This document shows, one piece after another, positions 24,713 to 36,870 of a stretch of 64,000 nucleotides of DNA (within the stretch, counting starts at the first letter, position 1; each line of letters opens with the position of its first letter). This DNA is from Salvelinus alpinus (Eukaryota; Chordata; Actinopteri; Salmoniformes; Salmonidae): contig NC_092092.1 in NCBI RefSeq assembly GCF_045679555.1, forward strand, positions 17,684,969 to 17,748,968, in the 5' to 3' direction. Under the pieces are notes generated by a model. That model did no database searches. It was given only the letters and a program-made list of their open reading frames with translations, and was not told the DNA's origin. The position numbers were made by a program, and so were the translations under genes.

Positions 24713-24953
24713 CCCACTGGGAACAGACATCAGTTCAACATCTAGTTTTCATTTACATGTGATTGAGTTGTCAACTAACTTGAATTCAATGTGAAATAAA
24801 CAAACATTTTACCATGTCATTCGATTTAGGTTAAAAGTTGATTACTTTTTGCAATTCCAATTAGTTTTTCACATTGATGCAACATCATCACATAGATTTT
24901 AGGGGTTGAAATGACGTGGAAACAACGTTTATTCAACCGTTTTTTGCCCAATG
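24713..24953. mobile_element. Short MITE-like element (CCACTGGG ends)
   Basis: Bounded by CCCACTGGGAACAGACATCA and GTTTTTTGCCCAATGGG, inverse to each other. The interior has GGAAACAACGTTTATTCAAC. A shorter copy of the same type is at 37566-37672. No coding. Confidence 0.5.
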
Positions 24954-25740
24954 GGAGGTTCCATCTGTGTCGTAATGGAACATCTTTTCAGTCGTGAAAA
25001 TACGCATGATGGAAAAACTCTAAAGATATCAGACATCATTTTTTATTTTCCTTTTTCTTTGTGTGTGTGTGATTTGCCAGTTGGAGAACTGCATGCTGGA
25101 AAATCTGCAACAAATTTCCACAGTCTGAGCCAAAGCAGTTCGTAATTTATTTAATTTATTTTTTTGCAGTTTTATGTCAATCAGGTTTAGTGTTTGTAGG
25201 AACACATGTGTTATGCACATACAGACCTAAATATATTGGGCCTTTAATTCTTCAACTGACGTTGAATCTTGAATTGTTGCCATCATGATTATTATCTGAC
25301 CCTGCTATGAAGGTACGTCTTCAAAAACAATCTGGCCTTAATCAGGAGTGGATGTCCACGCCCACACGGAAATCAAATTAGTATAATCATTTCATCCGTC
25401 AGTTAAAGCTAGAGACAGCCGTTTTTTTTACATGGGCTGCGTCTCAATCCGCTGCATCCGATGGTGTCGGCCATTCGGCTCTACGATGGAACCTATAACA
25501 ATGTTTGGTTGACCAGGAGGCATCCAGGAAACAGGTCTTCGAAACAAAAAAGTCAGTAAAGTCAGAGCGGTTTGAGATACAAATTAATATAACCCCACTA
25601 TGGAAAGCTGAGACTCTCACGAACACGGACATGTGTTTTGAATGGAAGTGGATTGAACATTTCCATGTCACAAAACTATTTCCTGAGCTTTTCTATATCT
25701 CTCAGAATATTGAAACACACCTACAGGGTCATAAAATAAA
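24954..25740. other. No feature recognised
   Basis: AT-rich sequence with short random frames only. Confidence 0.4.
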
Positions 25741-26170
25741 AAATAAAATAGCTAAATGATCCATGGTATGACCATCTTAAAACAATTGCATACGTATGCT
25801 AGCTTAATAGATATTTCCCCCTCGAGCAGGGATGGGCAACTGGCGGCCCACTTTTGTAGGCCCGCGGACCAATAATAATGGTGCACTCTATTCACAATGT
25901 TGACATCAGCAAACCGCTCGCCCACATGATGCCATACACGTGGTCTGCGGTCGTAAGGCCGGTTATTGTGTGACAAAACTGCACATTTTAGTGTCCTTTT
26001 ATTGTCCCTAGCACACCTGTGTAATGATGCACCTGGGTAATGATCATGCTGTTTATGATATACCACACCTGTCAGGTGGATGGATTAAACTGGTAAATGA
26101 GAAATGCTCACTAAAAAGGATGTATACAAATTTGTGCACAAGAGAAATAAGCTTTTTGTGCGAATGAGTG
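25741..26170 (-). mobile_element. Degraded Tc1-like fragment (family of 57789-58592)
   Basis: A minus-strand segment reads [23 protein letters not shown], matching [20 protein letters not shown] in the 57789-58592 element. CACACCTGTCAGGTGGATG and AATGCTCACTAAAAAGG match its end. An insertion-like start GGGATGGGCAACTGGCGGCC (25829) suggests a second, hAT-like fragment within. Confidence 0.6.
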
Positions 26171-27020
26171 AAATACTTTTCCTTCCAAAGAATTGTATTT
26201 AAGTATGTTATAAAGCAGCTTTTCTGTGTCGGAATGGTGTGGGCATACCCCAACAACAGAATGGTGTGGGCATATACTGGTCATTAAAAATATCCATGCT
26301 CGTGGACCTCAGGAGGATGACATCATCTATGAGGAAATAGCATGCATTTTTTAAACGGTCTGTTTGAGATACAAGTTTGAGGTGGAGGTTTTGAAGTGTA
26401 TTATCTCCCATTTATATTTTTGTTAACTATAGAATGAGTCAACAACATTTGCGTATGAGTTAACAGAATATTAACGTTAAAATATTTTCACTGAACAGTT
26501 ACATTAAAATGGCATCATTTTCTCCCAGCCTCATGACAAAATGTGAAGAATATAATTAAATTAGCTACAAAACAGCAAAACAAATGTATCTCCCCATGGA
26601 AAATTGTGTAGAATTACAGGAAATTAGCTTTAAAACTGCAAACGTTTTTCTCAGACTCATGACAGAATGTGTTGAAATGCAGGAAGTAAGCTGTTTTCCC
26701 CCCAACAAATCTGTTTTCCCTGTTATTCTTCCACTTTGTTTTCAAAATACCCCTCCGTATACTCCTCAAAATACATCTCAAGAGAAGCAAAATAAGTCAT
26801 GTCAAACTGTGTAGAATTGCAGGAAATGGACTCACGGACTCCCTGTCTACTGTTCATCTCCCCCTTAATATGTACACCACTATTTGGCCCTTGTTGCAGA
26901 CAGTCCAGATATAAACTCAATCATGTCTGTTAATCCAATTGGCCCACTCCGTCTGTTAATCCAATTGGTCCATTCCATCTCTAGTGATTACCTCCAAGTC
27001 CCTAGCACCCCCACAGCTAC
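26171..27020. other. No gene recognised
   Basis: Contains two partly similar stretches around GAATTACAGGAAATTAGCTT (26610) and GAATTGCAGGAAATGGAC (26814), and a CCCACTCCGTCTGTTAATCC duplication. Nothing codes convincingly. Confidence 0.35.
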
Positions 27021-27201
<181 letters not shown>

Positions 27202-27457
27202 CATGTGTATAACTTCCATGTCACCAGCACCCACACAGCTGCCATGCACCTAAATAGTTCCTGAATGTTGAAAATACCTTTGAAATGTTCTATCTTGCTA
27301 TCTTTGTAGATTATCATGGCCACTCACTTTGAGATTGGTCAGATTTCTAGAAATAAGTTCATAAAGTAGACATGTTATAAATGTTGTTGGTAGGTTGAAT
27401 AGTGTTCTTGAAGGTCACAATCGAGTTGATAAGTGGCAAAGTATAGGCCAAAGCAGT

Positions 27458-28734
<1,277 letters not shown>

Positions 28735-29165
28735 CTGTAAGGTCTGAACAGAAGGCTGCCGGACACAGAGCCAGCACAAGATATGGCTGGGAAAACATAC
28801 CTTAATCCAGGGATGGGAGATGGCATTGTACGCCTAATCATCCCATTCTCTAAAATGGTACATCAAGAAGATTGAAATACTAATTGCCTATTAAATTGCA
28901 TGCTAGGCTAGCTAATGCTAAAGCAACCCATTGGATTCAGCAACGCTCCGGTAGCTACTCACCCCAACTCTAGGCATCACATTTTCATGGAATCCATTGA
29001 GCTGCTGTAGCATTAGCTAGCCTAGCATGCTGACGAAAACAGCAGTTTAATAAAAAACTATCAGTATTCCAATCTTCTTGATTCAACATTCATATTCCAT
29101 CCCTGGACTGAGGTATGTTTTCCCAGCCATATACTGCGCTAGGCCCTGACTGTTCACATTCTGGC
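28735..29165. mobile_element. Long foldback element
   Basis: Two long arms are inverse copies. ATGGCTGGGAAAACATACCT (left, about 28783) is inverse to AGGTATGTTTTCCCAGCCAT (right, 29111-29130), and GCATGCTAGGCTAGCTAATG is inverse to CATTAGCTAGCCTAGCATGC. The arms exceed 150 bp with a short centre, which makes a foldback or MITE-like element without coding capacity. Confidence 0.75.
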
Positions 29166-29308
29166 ATAGCACCTTTCCGACTAGAGGGAAGAAATGAACG
29201 AAAGTCGGATTCTGGCTGGGTCAGAGGCTGTATGTATTAAGTCTCAGAGTAGGAGTGTTTATCTAGGATACATTTTGTTATTTCAATCCAAATAAATATA
29301 TATATATA

Positions 29309-30862
29309 CAGTACCAGTCAAAGGTTTGGACACACCTACTCATTCCAGGGTTTTTCATTCTTATTTTTACTATTTTCTACATTGTAGAATAATAGTGAAG
29401 ACATCAAAGCTTTTAAATAACATGTATGGAATCATGTAACAAAAAAAGTGTTAAACAAATGTTATATTTTATATTTGAGATTCTTCAAAAAGCCACCCTT
29501 TGCCTTGATGACAGCTTTGTACACTCTTGGCATTCTCTCAACCAGCTTCGTGAGGTAGTCACCTGAATGCATTTCGATTAACAGGTGTGCCTTCTTAAAA
29601 GTGAATTTGTGGAATTTCTATCCTTCTTAATGCGTTTGAGCCAATCAATTGTGCGTTGGCAAAGGAAGGGAGAGTATACAGAAGATTGCTCTATTTGGTA
29701 AAAGACCAAGTCCAAAAATATAGCAAGAACAGCTCAAATAAGCAAAGAGAAACGACAGTCCATCATTACTTTAAGACATAAAGGTCATTTAATATGGAAC
29801 ATTTCAAGAACTTTGAAAGTTTCTTCATGTACAGTCGCAAAACCCATCAAGCGCTATGATGAAACTGGCTCTCATGAGGCACAGGAAAGGAAGACTCAGA
29901 GTTACCTCTGCTGCAGAGGATAAGTTCATTAGAGTTACCAGCCTTCGAAATTGCAGCCCAAATAAATACGTTCAGAGTTCAAGTAACAGACACATCTCAC
30001 CATCAACTGTTCAGAGGAGACTGTGTGAATCAGAATTTCTGCAAAGAAACCACTACTGAAGGACACCAATAGTAATAAGAAGAGACTTGTTTGGGCCAAG
30101 AAACACGAGTAAATGGATATTAGACGGGTGGACATTTGTCCTTTGGTCTGTAGTACAAATTGGAGATTTTTGGTTCCAACCGCCGTGTCTTTGTGAGACG
30201 AGGTGTGGGTGAACGGATGATCTCCGCATGTGTATTTCCCACCGTAAAGCATGGGGGAGGAGGTGTTATGGTGTGGGGGTGCTTTGCTGGTGACATTGTC
30301 TGTGATTTATTTAGAATTTAAGGCACACTTAACCAGCATGGCTACCACAGCGTTCTCTAGTGAAATGCCATCTCATCTGGTTTGGGCTTAGTGGGACTAT
30401 CATTTGTTTTTCAACAGGACAATGACCCAACACACCTCCAGGCTGTGTAAAGGCTATTTTACCAAGAAAGAGAGTGATGGAGTGCTGCATCAGATGACCT
30501 GGCCTCCACAATCCCCCGACCTCAACCAAATTGAGATGGTTTGGGATGAGTCGGACCGCATAGCAAAGGAAAAGCAGCCAACAAGTGCTCAGCATATTTT
30601 GGAAAAGCATTCCAGGTGAAGCTGGTTGAGAGAATGCCAAGCATGTACAAAGCTGTCATCAATGCAAACGGTGGCTATTTGAAGAATCTCAAATATAAAA
30701 TATATTTTGATATGTTTAACACTTTTTTGGTTACTACGTGATTCCATATGTGTTATTTCACAGTTCTGATGTCTTCACTATTATTCTACAATGTAGAAAA
30801 TAATCAAAATAAAGACAAACCTTTGAATGAGTAGGTGTTCTAAAACTTTTGTCCGGTAGTGT
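29309..30862 (+). mobile_element. Tc1-like transposon, near full length, dead
   Basis: The left end CAGTACCAGTCAAAGGTTTG and the inverse right end (AGGTGTTCTAAAACTTTTG, GTAGTG) are terminal inverted repeats. The length of about 1.55 kb is usual for Tc1. Fragments at 19885-20694 and 32190-32508 belong to the same family. Confidence 0.85.
29700..30620 (+). pseudogene. Tc1 transposase pseudogene
   Basis: Pieces of the N-terminal DNA-binding region ([20 protein letters not shown], 29856-30059) and of the C-terminal catalytic region (MTQHTSRLCKGYFTKKESDG, SPDLNQIEMVWDE, 30404-30619) lie in different frames with several stops. The third catalytic glutamate is visible in NQIEMVW. Not functional. 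Confidence 0.8.
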
Positions 30863-31142
30863 ACACATTACCTCAATCACCTCAAGTTCTTCATACCGCT
30901 GCACGTTGACTCGGTACCGGTATTCTTTGTATATAGTCTAAATCTACGCAGTTGAAAACTAAATGTTAGTCTAAAAGAAATGTGAGATAATGTGTTGATG
31001 CTTTTTATAGAAGATATCAAGTTTTAAATTGCGTGGCTGGGCTGATGAGACAGTGGATTGCGCAGTCAGATTTTAGAATAAGGCTGTAATGTAACAAAAT
31101 GTGGAAAAAGTCAAGGGGTCTGAATACTTTCCAAATGCACTA
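30863..31142. mobile_element. LINE-tail-like fragment and a solo Tc1 end
   Basis: 30863-30920 carries TTGACTCGGTACCGGTATTC, a phrase I associate with salmonid LINE 3' UTRs. 31065-31142 matches the right end of the Tc1 element at 55326-56203 (AACAAAATGTGGAAAAAGTC, AAGGGGTCTGAATACTTTCC). Confidence 0.55.
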
Positions 31143-31473
31143 TACTTCTCTCTCTTTCCCTCCCTCCCTCTCTGCACCATTCCTGTAGTCTATCCTGTAA
31201 TCCTTTCATCACCATACACCCAGCGTCATCCTCTCTTTACCCACTGTTGTTTCAGGTGCAGGTGCTGTGCAACATCTGGTGCCTGCCTGGTTGATATGGT
31301 GTCTGGATTGTGTGAGGGTGTTCATGTGTGCCAAAAGCTTTGACACTTCTCCTCAATCCACACATGTTCCCTGTCTCCCACGGACAGCACACACTTTGTA
31401 GATGTCATGAAACTCCATATGACATCACACACACCTGCTATGATTTCGAACCACTGTCCATACTACAGCAAAC

Positions 31474-31976
31474 ACTGAGTATACAAAAATTAAGAACACC
31501 TTCTCTTTCCATGACATAGACTGACCAGGTGAATCCAGGTGAAAGCTATGATCCCTTAATGATGTCCATTCTTAAATCCACTTCAATCCGTGTATATGAA
31601 GGGGGGAGAAAGGTTAAATAAGGATTTTCAAGCCTTGAGAAAATTGAGACGTGGATTGTGTATATGATCCATTCATAGGGTGACTGGTGCCAGGCACACT
31701 GGTTTGTGTTAAGAATTGCAACGCTGCTGGGTTTTTCACGCTCAACATTTTCCCGTTTGTATCAAGACTGGTCCACCACCCAAAGGACATCCAGCCAACT
31801 TGACACAACTGTGGGAAGCATTTGAGGCAACATGGGCCAGCATCCCTGTGGAACACTTTAGACACCTTATAGAGTCCATGCCCTAACGAATTGAGTCTGT
31901 TCTGAGGGCGAAAGGGTGGTGGTGGGGTGCAACTCAATATTAGGAAGGTGTTCCTAGTGTTTGCTATACTCACTGT
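31474..31976. mobile_element. Non-autonomous DNA element with terminal inverted repeats
   Basis: The left end TGAGTATACAAAAATTAAGAACACCT and the inverse of the right end (TGAGTATAGCAAACACTAGG) match imperfectly. Length is about 500 bp and no transposase is present. An inverted partial copy is at 7729-8040. Confidence 0.6.
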
Positions 31977-31984
31977 ATATGTGT

Positions 31985-32080
31985 GCATCCCAAATGGCAC
32001 CTTATTACCATTATAGTGCACTACATTTGGGCTCTAGTTAAAAGTAGTGCACTATACAGCAGTACTTTTGACCCGGGGCT
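31985..32080. repeat. Short palindromic repeat (AAAAGTAGTGCACTA type)
   Basis: Contains CCCAAATGGCACC, TATAGTGCACTACATTTGGG and GTTAAAAGTAGTGCACTATA, which pair with each other. Relatives are at 24383-24433 and 48497-48603. Confidence 0.55.
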
Positions 32081-32189
32081 CCAGTCCACTGCAGTAAAAT
32101 TAGATGGGCCTGAGTCAAAATAACACACACAGACGCATAAAGCTCTCTAGAATAGGAATGCTGATCCAGGATCAGGTTATTCATTATGG

Positions 32190-32508
32190 TTTAAAGGAAA
32201 AGCAGCCCAAAAGTGCTCAGCATATTTAGGAACTCCTTCAAGACTGTTGGAAAATAATTACAGGTGAAGCTGGTTGAGAGAATGCCAAGAGTGTGCATAG
32301 CTGTCATCAAGGCAAAGGGTGGCTATTTGAAGAATCTCAAATATAAAATATATTTTGATTTGTTTAACACTTTTTTGGTTACTCATGATTCCATATGTGT
32401 TATTTCATAGTTTTGATCTCTTCACTATTATTCTACAATGTATAAAATAATAAAAATAAAGAAAAACCCTTGATCAAGTAGGTGTTCTCAAACTTTTGAC
32501 CGGTAGTG
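32190..32508 (+). mobile_element. 3' end of a Tc1-like element (family of 29309-30862)
   Basis: Matches the last 320 bp of 29309-30862 and ends CTTTTGACCGGTAGTG followed by TA (32509-32510). The next Tc1 element starts immediately after that TA. Confidence 0.85.
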
Positions 32509-32510
32509 TA

Positions 32511-34064
32511 CAGTCAGGGCCAAAAGTTTTGAGAATGACACAAATATTAATTTTCACAAAGTCTGCTGCCTCAGTTTGTATGATGGCAATTTGCATATAC
32601 TCCAGAATGTTATGAAGAGTGATCAGATGAATTGCAATTAATTGCAAAGTCCCTCTTTGCCATGCAAATTAACTGAATCCCCAAAAAACATTTACACTTC
32701 ATTTCAGCCCTGCCACAAAAGGACCAGCTGACATCATGTCAGTGATCCTCTCGTTAACACAGGTGTGAGTGTTGACAAGGACAAGGCTGGAGATCACTCT
32801 GTCATGCTGATTGAGTTCGAATAACAGACTGGAAGCTTCAAAAGGAGGGTAGTGCTTGGAATCATTGTTCTTCCTCTGTCAACCACAATTATCTGCAAGG
32901 AAACACGTGCCATCATCGCTTTGCACAAAAAGGGCTTAACAGGCAAGGATATTGATGCCAGTAAGATAGCACCTAAATCAACCATTTATCGGATCATCAA
33001 GAACTTCAAGGAGAGCGGTTCACTTGTTGTGAAGAACGCCCAAGAAAGTCCAGCAAGCGCCAGGACCGTCTCCTAAAGTTGATTCAGCTGCGGGATCGGG
33101 GCACCACCAGTACAAAGCTCGCTCAGGAATGGCAGCAGGCAGGTGTGAGTGCATCTGCACGCGCAGTGAGGCGAAGACTTTTGGAGGATGGCCTGGTGTC
33201 ACGAAGGGTAGCAAAGAAGCCACTTCTCTCCAGGAAAAACATCAGGGACAGACTGATATTCTGCAAAAGGTACAGGGATTGGACTGCTGAGGACTGGGGT
33301 AAAGTCATTTTCTCTGATGAATACCCTTTCTGATTGTTTGGAGCATCCGGAATAAAGCTTGTCCGGAGAAGACAAGGTGAGCACTACCATCAGTCCTGTG
33401 TTATGCCAACAGTAAAGCATCCTGAGACCATTCATGTGCGGGTTTGCTTCTCAGCCAAGGGAGTGGGCTCACTCACAATTTTGCCTAAGAACACAGCCAT
33501 GAATACAGAATGGTACCAACACATCCTCCGAGAGCAACTTCTCCCAACCATCCAGGTACAGTTTGGTGACGAACAATGCCTTTTCCAGCACGATGGAGCA
33601 CCTTGCCATAAGGCAAAAGTGATAACTAAGTGGCTCAGGGAACAAAACATCGATATTTTGGGTCCATGGCCAGGATACTCCCCAGACCTTAATCCCATTG
33701 AGGACTTGTGGTCAATCCTCAAGAGGCGGGTGGACAAACAAAAACCCACAAATTCTGACAAACTGCAAGCATTGATTATGCAAGAATGGGCTGCCATCAG
33801 TCAGGATGTGGCCCAGAAGTTTATTGACAGCATGCCAGGGGGGATTGCAGAGGTCTTGAAAAAGAAGGGTCAACACTGCAAATATTGACTCTTTGCATCA
33901 ATGTATTGTAATTGTCAATAAAAGCCTTTGACACTTATGAAATGCTTGTAATTATACTTCAGTATTCCATAGTAACATCTGACACAAATATCTAAAGACA
34001 CTGAAGCAGCAAACTTTGTGGAAATTAATATTTGTGTCATTCTCAAAACTTTTGGCCACGACTG
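32511..34064 (+). mobile_element. Tc1/mariner transposon, nearly intact, DD35E-type spacing
   Basis: CAGTCAGGGCCAAAAGTTTT at the left and its imperfect inverse at the right (CAAAACTTTTGGCCACGACTG, ending 34064) are terminal inverted repeats. TA lies on both sides (32509-32510, 34065-34066). Length is 1554 bp. One transposase gene fills the middle with only a frameshift and a stop. It is inserted exactly at the TA bordering another Tc1 fragment. Confidence 0.9.
32830..33888 (+). pseudogene. Tc1/mariner transposase, one frameshift and one stop from open
   Basis: 32852-33076 encodes the first helix-turn-helix region (KETRAIIALHKKGLTGKDID, STIYRIIKNFKESG). A frameshift near 33035-33060 is followed by one continuous frame to TGA at 33331-33333 and, in the same frame, 33334-33888. 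Catalytic residues visible: first Asp in VIFSDE, second in QHDGAPCHKA, third (Glu) in SPDLNPIEDLW. I count 35 residues between the second Asp and the Glu, where classical Tc1 has 34. The C-terminus ends KKKGQHCKY. Decay is slight compared with the other Tc1 copies here. Confidence 0.88.
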
Positions 34065-34066
34065 TA

Positions 34067-34145
34067 TACTGAATAGAAATATATACGCAACATGTAAAGT
34101 GTTGGCTTCATGTTTCATGAGCTGAAATAAAAGACCAGATATAGA
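34067..34145. mobile_element. Tc1-like terminal fragment (family of 57789-58592)
   Basis: CTGAATAGAAATATATACGCAACATG, AAAGTGTTGGCTTCATGTTT and GAGCTGAAATAAAAG match the left end of 57789-58592. Only about 75 bp remain. Confidence 0.75.
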
Positions 34146-34149
34146 ACAG

Positions 34150-34745
34150 ATATAGCCCTTGGTTCACTCCAGACTTGACTGCCCTTGATCAGCACAAAAA
34201 CACCCTGTGGCGTACTGCACTAGCATCGAATAGTCCCCGCGATATGCAACTTATCAGGGAAGTCAGGAACCAATACACACAGTCAGTTAGGAAGGCAATG
34301 GCTAGCTTTTTCAAACAGAAATTTGCATCCTGCAGCACTAGTTCCAAAAAGATTTGGGACACTGTAAAGTCCATGGAGAAAATTAGTACTTCCTCCCAGC
34401 TACCCTCTGCACTGAGACTAGGAAGCACTGTCACCACTGATAAATCCATGATAATCGAGAATCTCATTAAGTATTTCTCTACGGCTGGCCATGCTTTCCA
34501 CCTGGCTAACCCAACAACTGGCCCAAGCCCCCCCCCCCATCGCTTCTCCTTCACCCAAATCCAGACAGCTGATGTTCTGAAGAGCTGGAAAATCTGGATC
34601 CACAAATCAGCTGGGCTAGACAATCTGGACCATCTCTTCCTAAAATTATCTGCTGCCAAATATATGGATGAGGTTGGTAGTTGGTTGTATGGGCTATTTA
34701 CAGATGGGCTGTGTACAGCTGCAGCGATCGGTAAGCTGCTCTGAC
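34150..34745 (+). pseudogene. LINE ORF2 fragment (linker and start of reverse transcriptase)
   Basis: An open frame of 189 residues (34175-34744) reads REVRNQYTQSVRKAMASFFKQ, KIWDTVKSMEK and IHKSAGLDNLDHLFLKL. The last is the (K)SAGxDNL motif at the start of the reverse transcriptase. It then runs out of similarity. It belongs to a different LINE from the Rex1-like copies. Confidence 0.7.
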
Positions 34746-35056
34746 AGCTGACGCTTAAAGTTAGTGAGGGAGATATAAGTCTCCAACTTCAGGGATTTTT
34801 GCAATTCATTCCAGTCATTGGCAGCAGAGAACTGGAAGGAAAGGCAAATTAAGAAAACAAAAAAATATTGTTGATTGCAGTGATTGTTACAACTGTGCAT
34901 GGAGCGATTAGCGCAAGTGGGGGAATGTGTTATGCTATGCCATGGGGATAAAGTGTAGCCTACTTACCACATATTCTGGAGAAACTCCTAAGAGATTTGA
35001 TCACTAAATAAGGGCTTTATTGTTCTAATAAGAATTAAGCATATTTTACATGGGTG
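34746..35056. other. No gene recognised
   Basis: Includes TTCATTCCAGTCATTGGCAG, possibly from a dispersed repeat. Nothing further is supported. Confidence 0.35.
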
Positions 35057-36870
35057 TTAAAACCTTTTCTCAATAGGGGGGCGCTGTTTTCACTTTGTAA
35101 AAAATTGTGCCCAAATGAAACTGCCTCGTACTCTATTCTAGCTCGTGCAATATGCATATTATTATTACTATTGGATAGAAAACACTCTCAAGTTTCTAAA
35201 ACCGTTTGAATTATATCTGTGAGTAAAACAGAACTCATTTTGCAGCAAACTTCCTGACAGGAAGTGACAAATCTGAAATCGAGGCTCTGTTCCAGGGCCT
35301 TCCTATTAATTTGCTTGAAATCTATGGATATACATGCACTTCATACGCCTTACACTAGATGTCAACAGGCAGTGGGAGGTGGAATGGGGTGTCTAGCTTG
35401 ATCTGAGGCCAAACAAGAGCTTTTGGAATGACGTGACTGGAAATGTCATTGTCTTCGAAGGCGCGAGAAGGAACCCCAGATTGCCTTCTGAAAAGCTTTC
35501 GGTATACACGTTAGATATCTCCGGCTCTGATTTTATTTGATAGATGTGATAAAAACATCATAAAGTAGTTTTTTTCAACCGAGTTGTATCAGTTTATTGA
35601 ACGTTAATTGCGAGTTTTGGAATTTTCTTTTCTTTGCGTCATGTGAAGTTGGGCACGTTTGCGCCACATGGCTAGCTATGGTTGCTAATTCGACAGGCGA
35701 AGAGGACATTCTAAAACCAAACAACGATTTATTCTGGACAAAGGACTCCTTGTACAAGATTCTGATGGAAGCTCAGCAAAAGTAGGAACCATTTATGATG
35801 TTATTTCGTATTTCTGTGGAAAATGTTTAGTTCTATTTTCCACCCTCATTGCAGGCGCTGTCTCGCTATAACGTAAGCTGTATGTCGTACTAAAGTTATT
35901 TTTTTAAATCTAACATGGCGATTACATTAAGAACTAGTGTATCTTTCATTTGCTGTACAACATGTATTTTTTAGTAAAGTTTATGATGAGTTCTTTGATT
36001 AGATTAGGTGACTGTCCAAAATATCTCCGGATAATTTTGTGCAGTTTGGCTACGTATTCACATTGTAAAACCAGGATTTGTAGCTATAAATATGCACATT
36101 TTCGAACAAAACATATATGTATTGTGTAACATGATGTTATAGGACTGTCATCTGATGAAGTTTGTCAAGGTTAGTGAATAATTTAATATCTTTTGCTGGT
36201 TTTTGCAATCGCTACATTTTGCTGCTGATAAATGCGTTTGTGTGGTTAGCTATTGTGGTGAGCTAATATAATGCTATATTGTGTTTTCGCTGTAAAACAC
36301 TTAAAAAATCAGAAATATTGGCTGGATTCACAAGATGTTTATCTTTCATTTTATTGTACACCATGTATTTTTCATAAATGTTTTATGATGAGTATTTAGG
36401 TATTTCACGTTGCTCTCTGTAATTATTCCGGCTGCTTTGGTGATATTTTTTATGGTAGCTGCAATGTAAAACTATGATTTATACCTCAAATATGCACATT
36501 TTCGAACAAAAATAGATTTATTGTATAACATGTTATAAGACTGTCATCTGATGAAGTTGTTTCTTGGTTAGTGACTAATTATATCTCTATTTGGTCGGTT
36601 TTGTGATAGCTACCTATGCGGTAAAAAAATGGTGAAAATATGCGGTTGAGTCTTTTGCTATTGTGGTTAGCTAATAGAAATACATATTGTGTTTTCGCTG
36701 TAATGGCTGGATTCACAAGATGTGTATCTTTCATTTGGTGTCTTGGACTTGTGATTTCATGATATTTATATGCTAGTATTTACTTGTGGCGCTATGCTAG
36801 GCTATGCTAGTCAGCTTTTTTACTGATGAGGATGCTCCCGGATCCGGGATGGTGACCAAGTAGAAGTTAA
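35057..36870 (+). repeat. TTAA-flanked element, complete copy
   Basis: TTAA at 35057-35060 and 36867-36870 bound 1814 bp that follow the copy at 11799-13562 for most of its length, with the same internal modules. It ends CAAGTAGAAGTTAA. Not coding. Confidence 0.8.

Noticed and set aside
34189..34659. 156-residue minus-strand ORF
   Set aside because: Shadow of the plus-strand LINE ORF2 fragment, which carries recognisable motifs.
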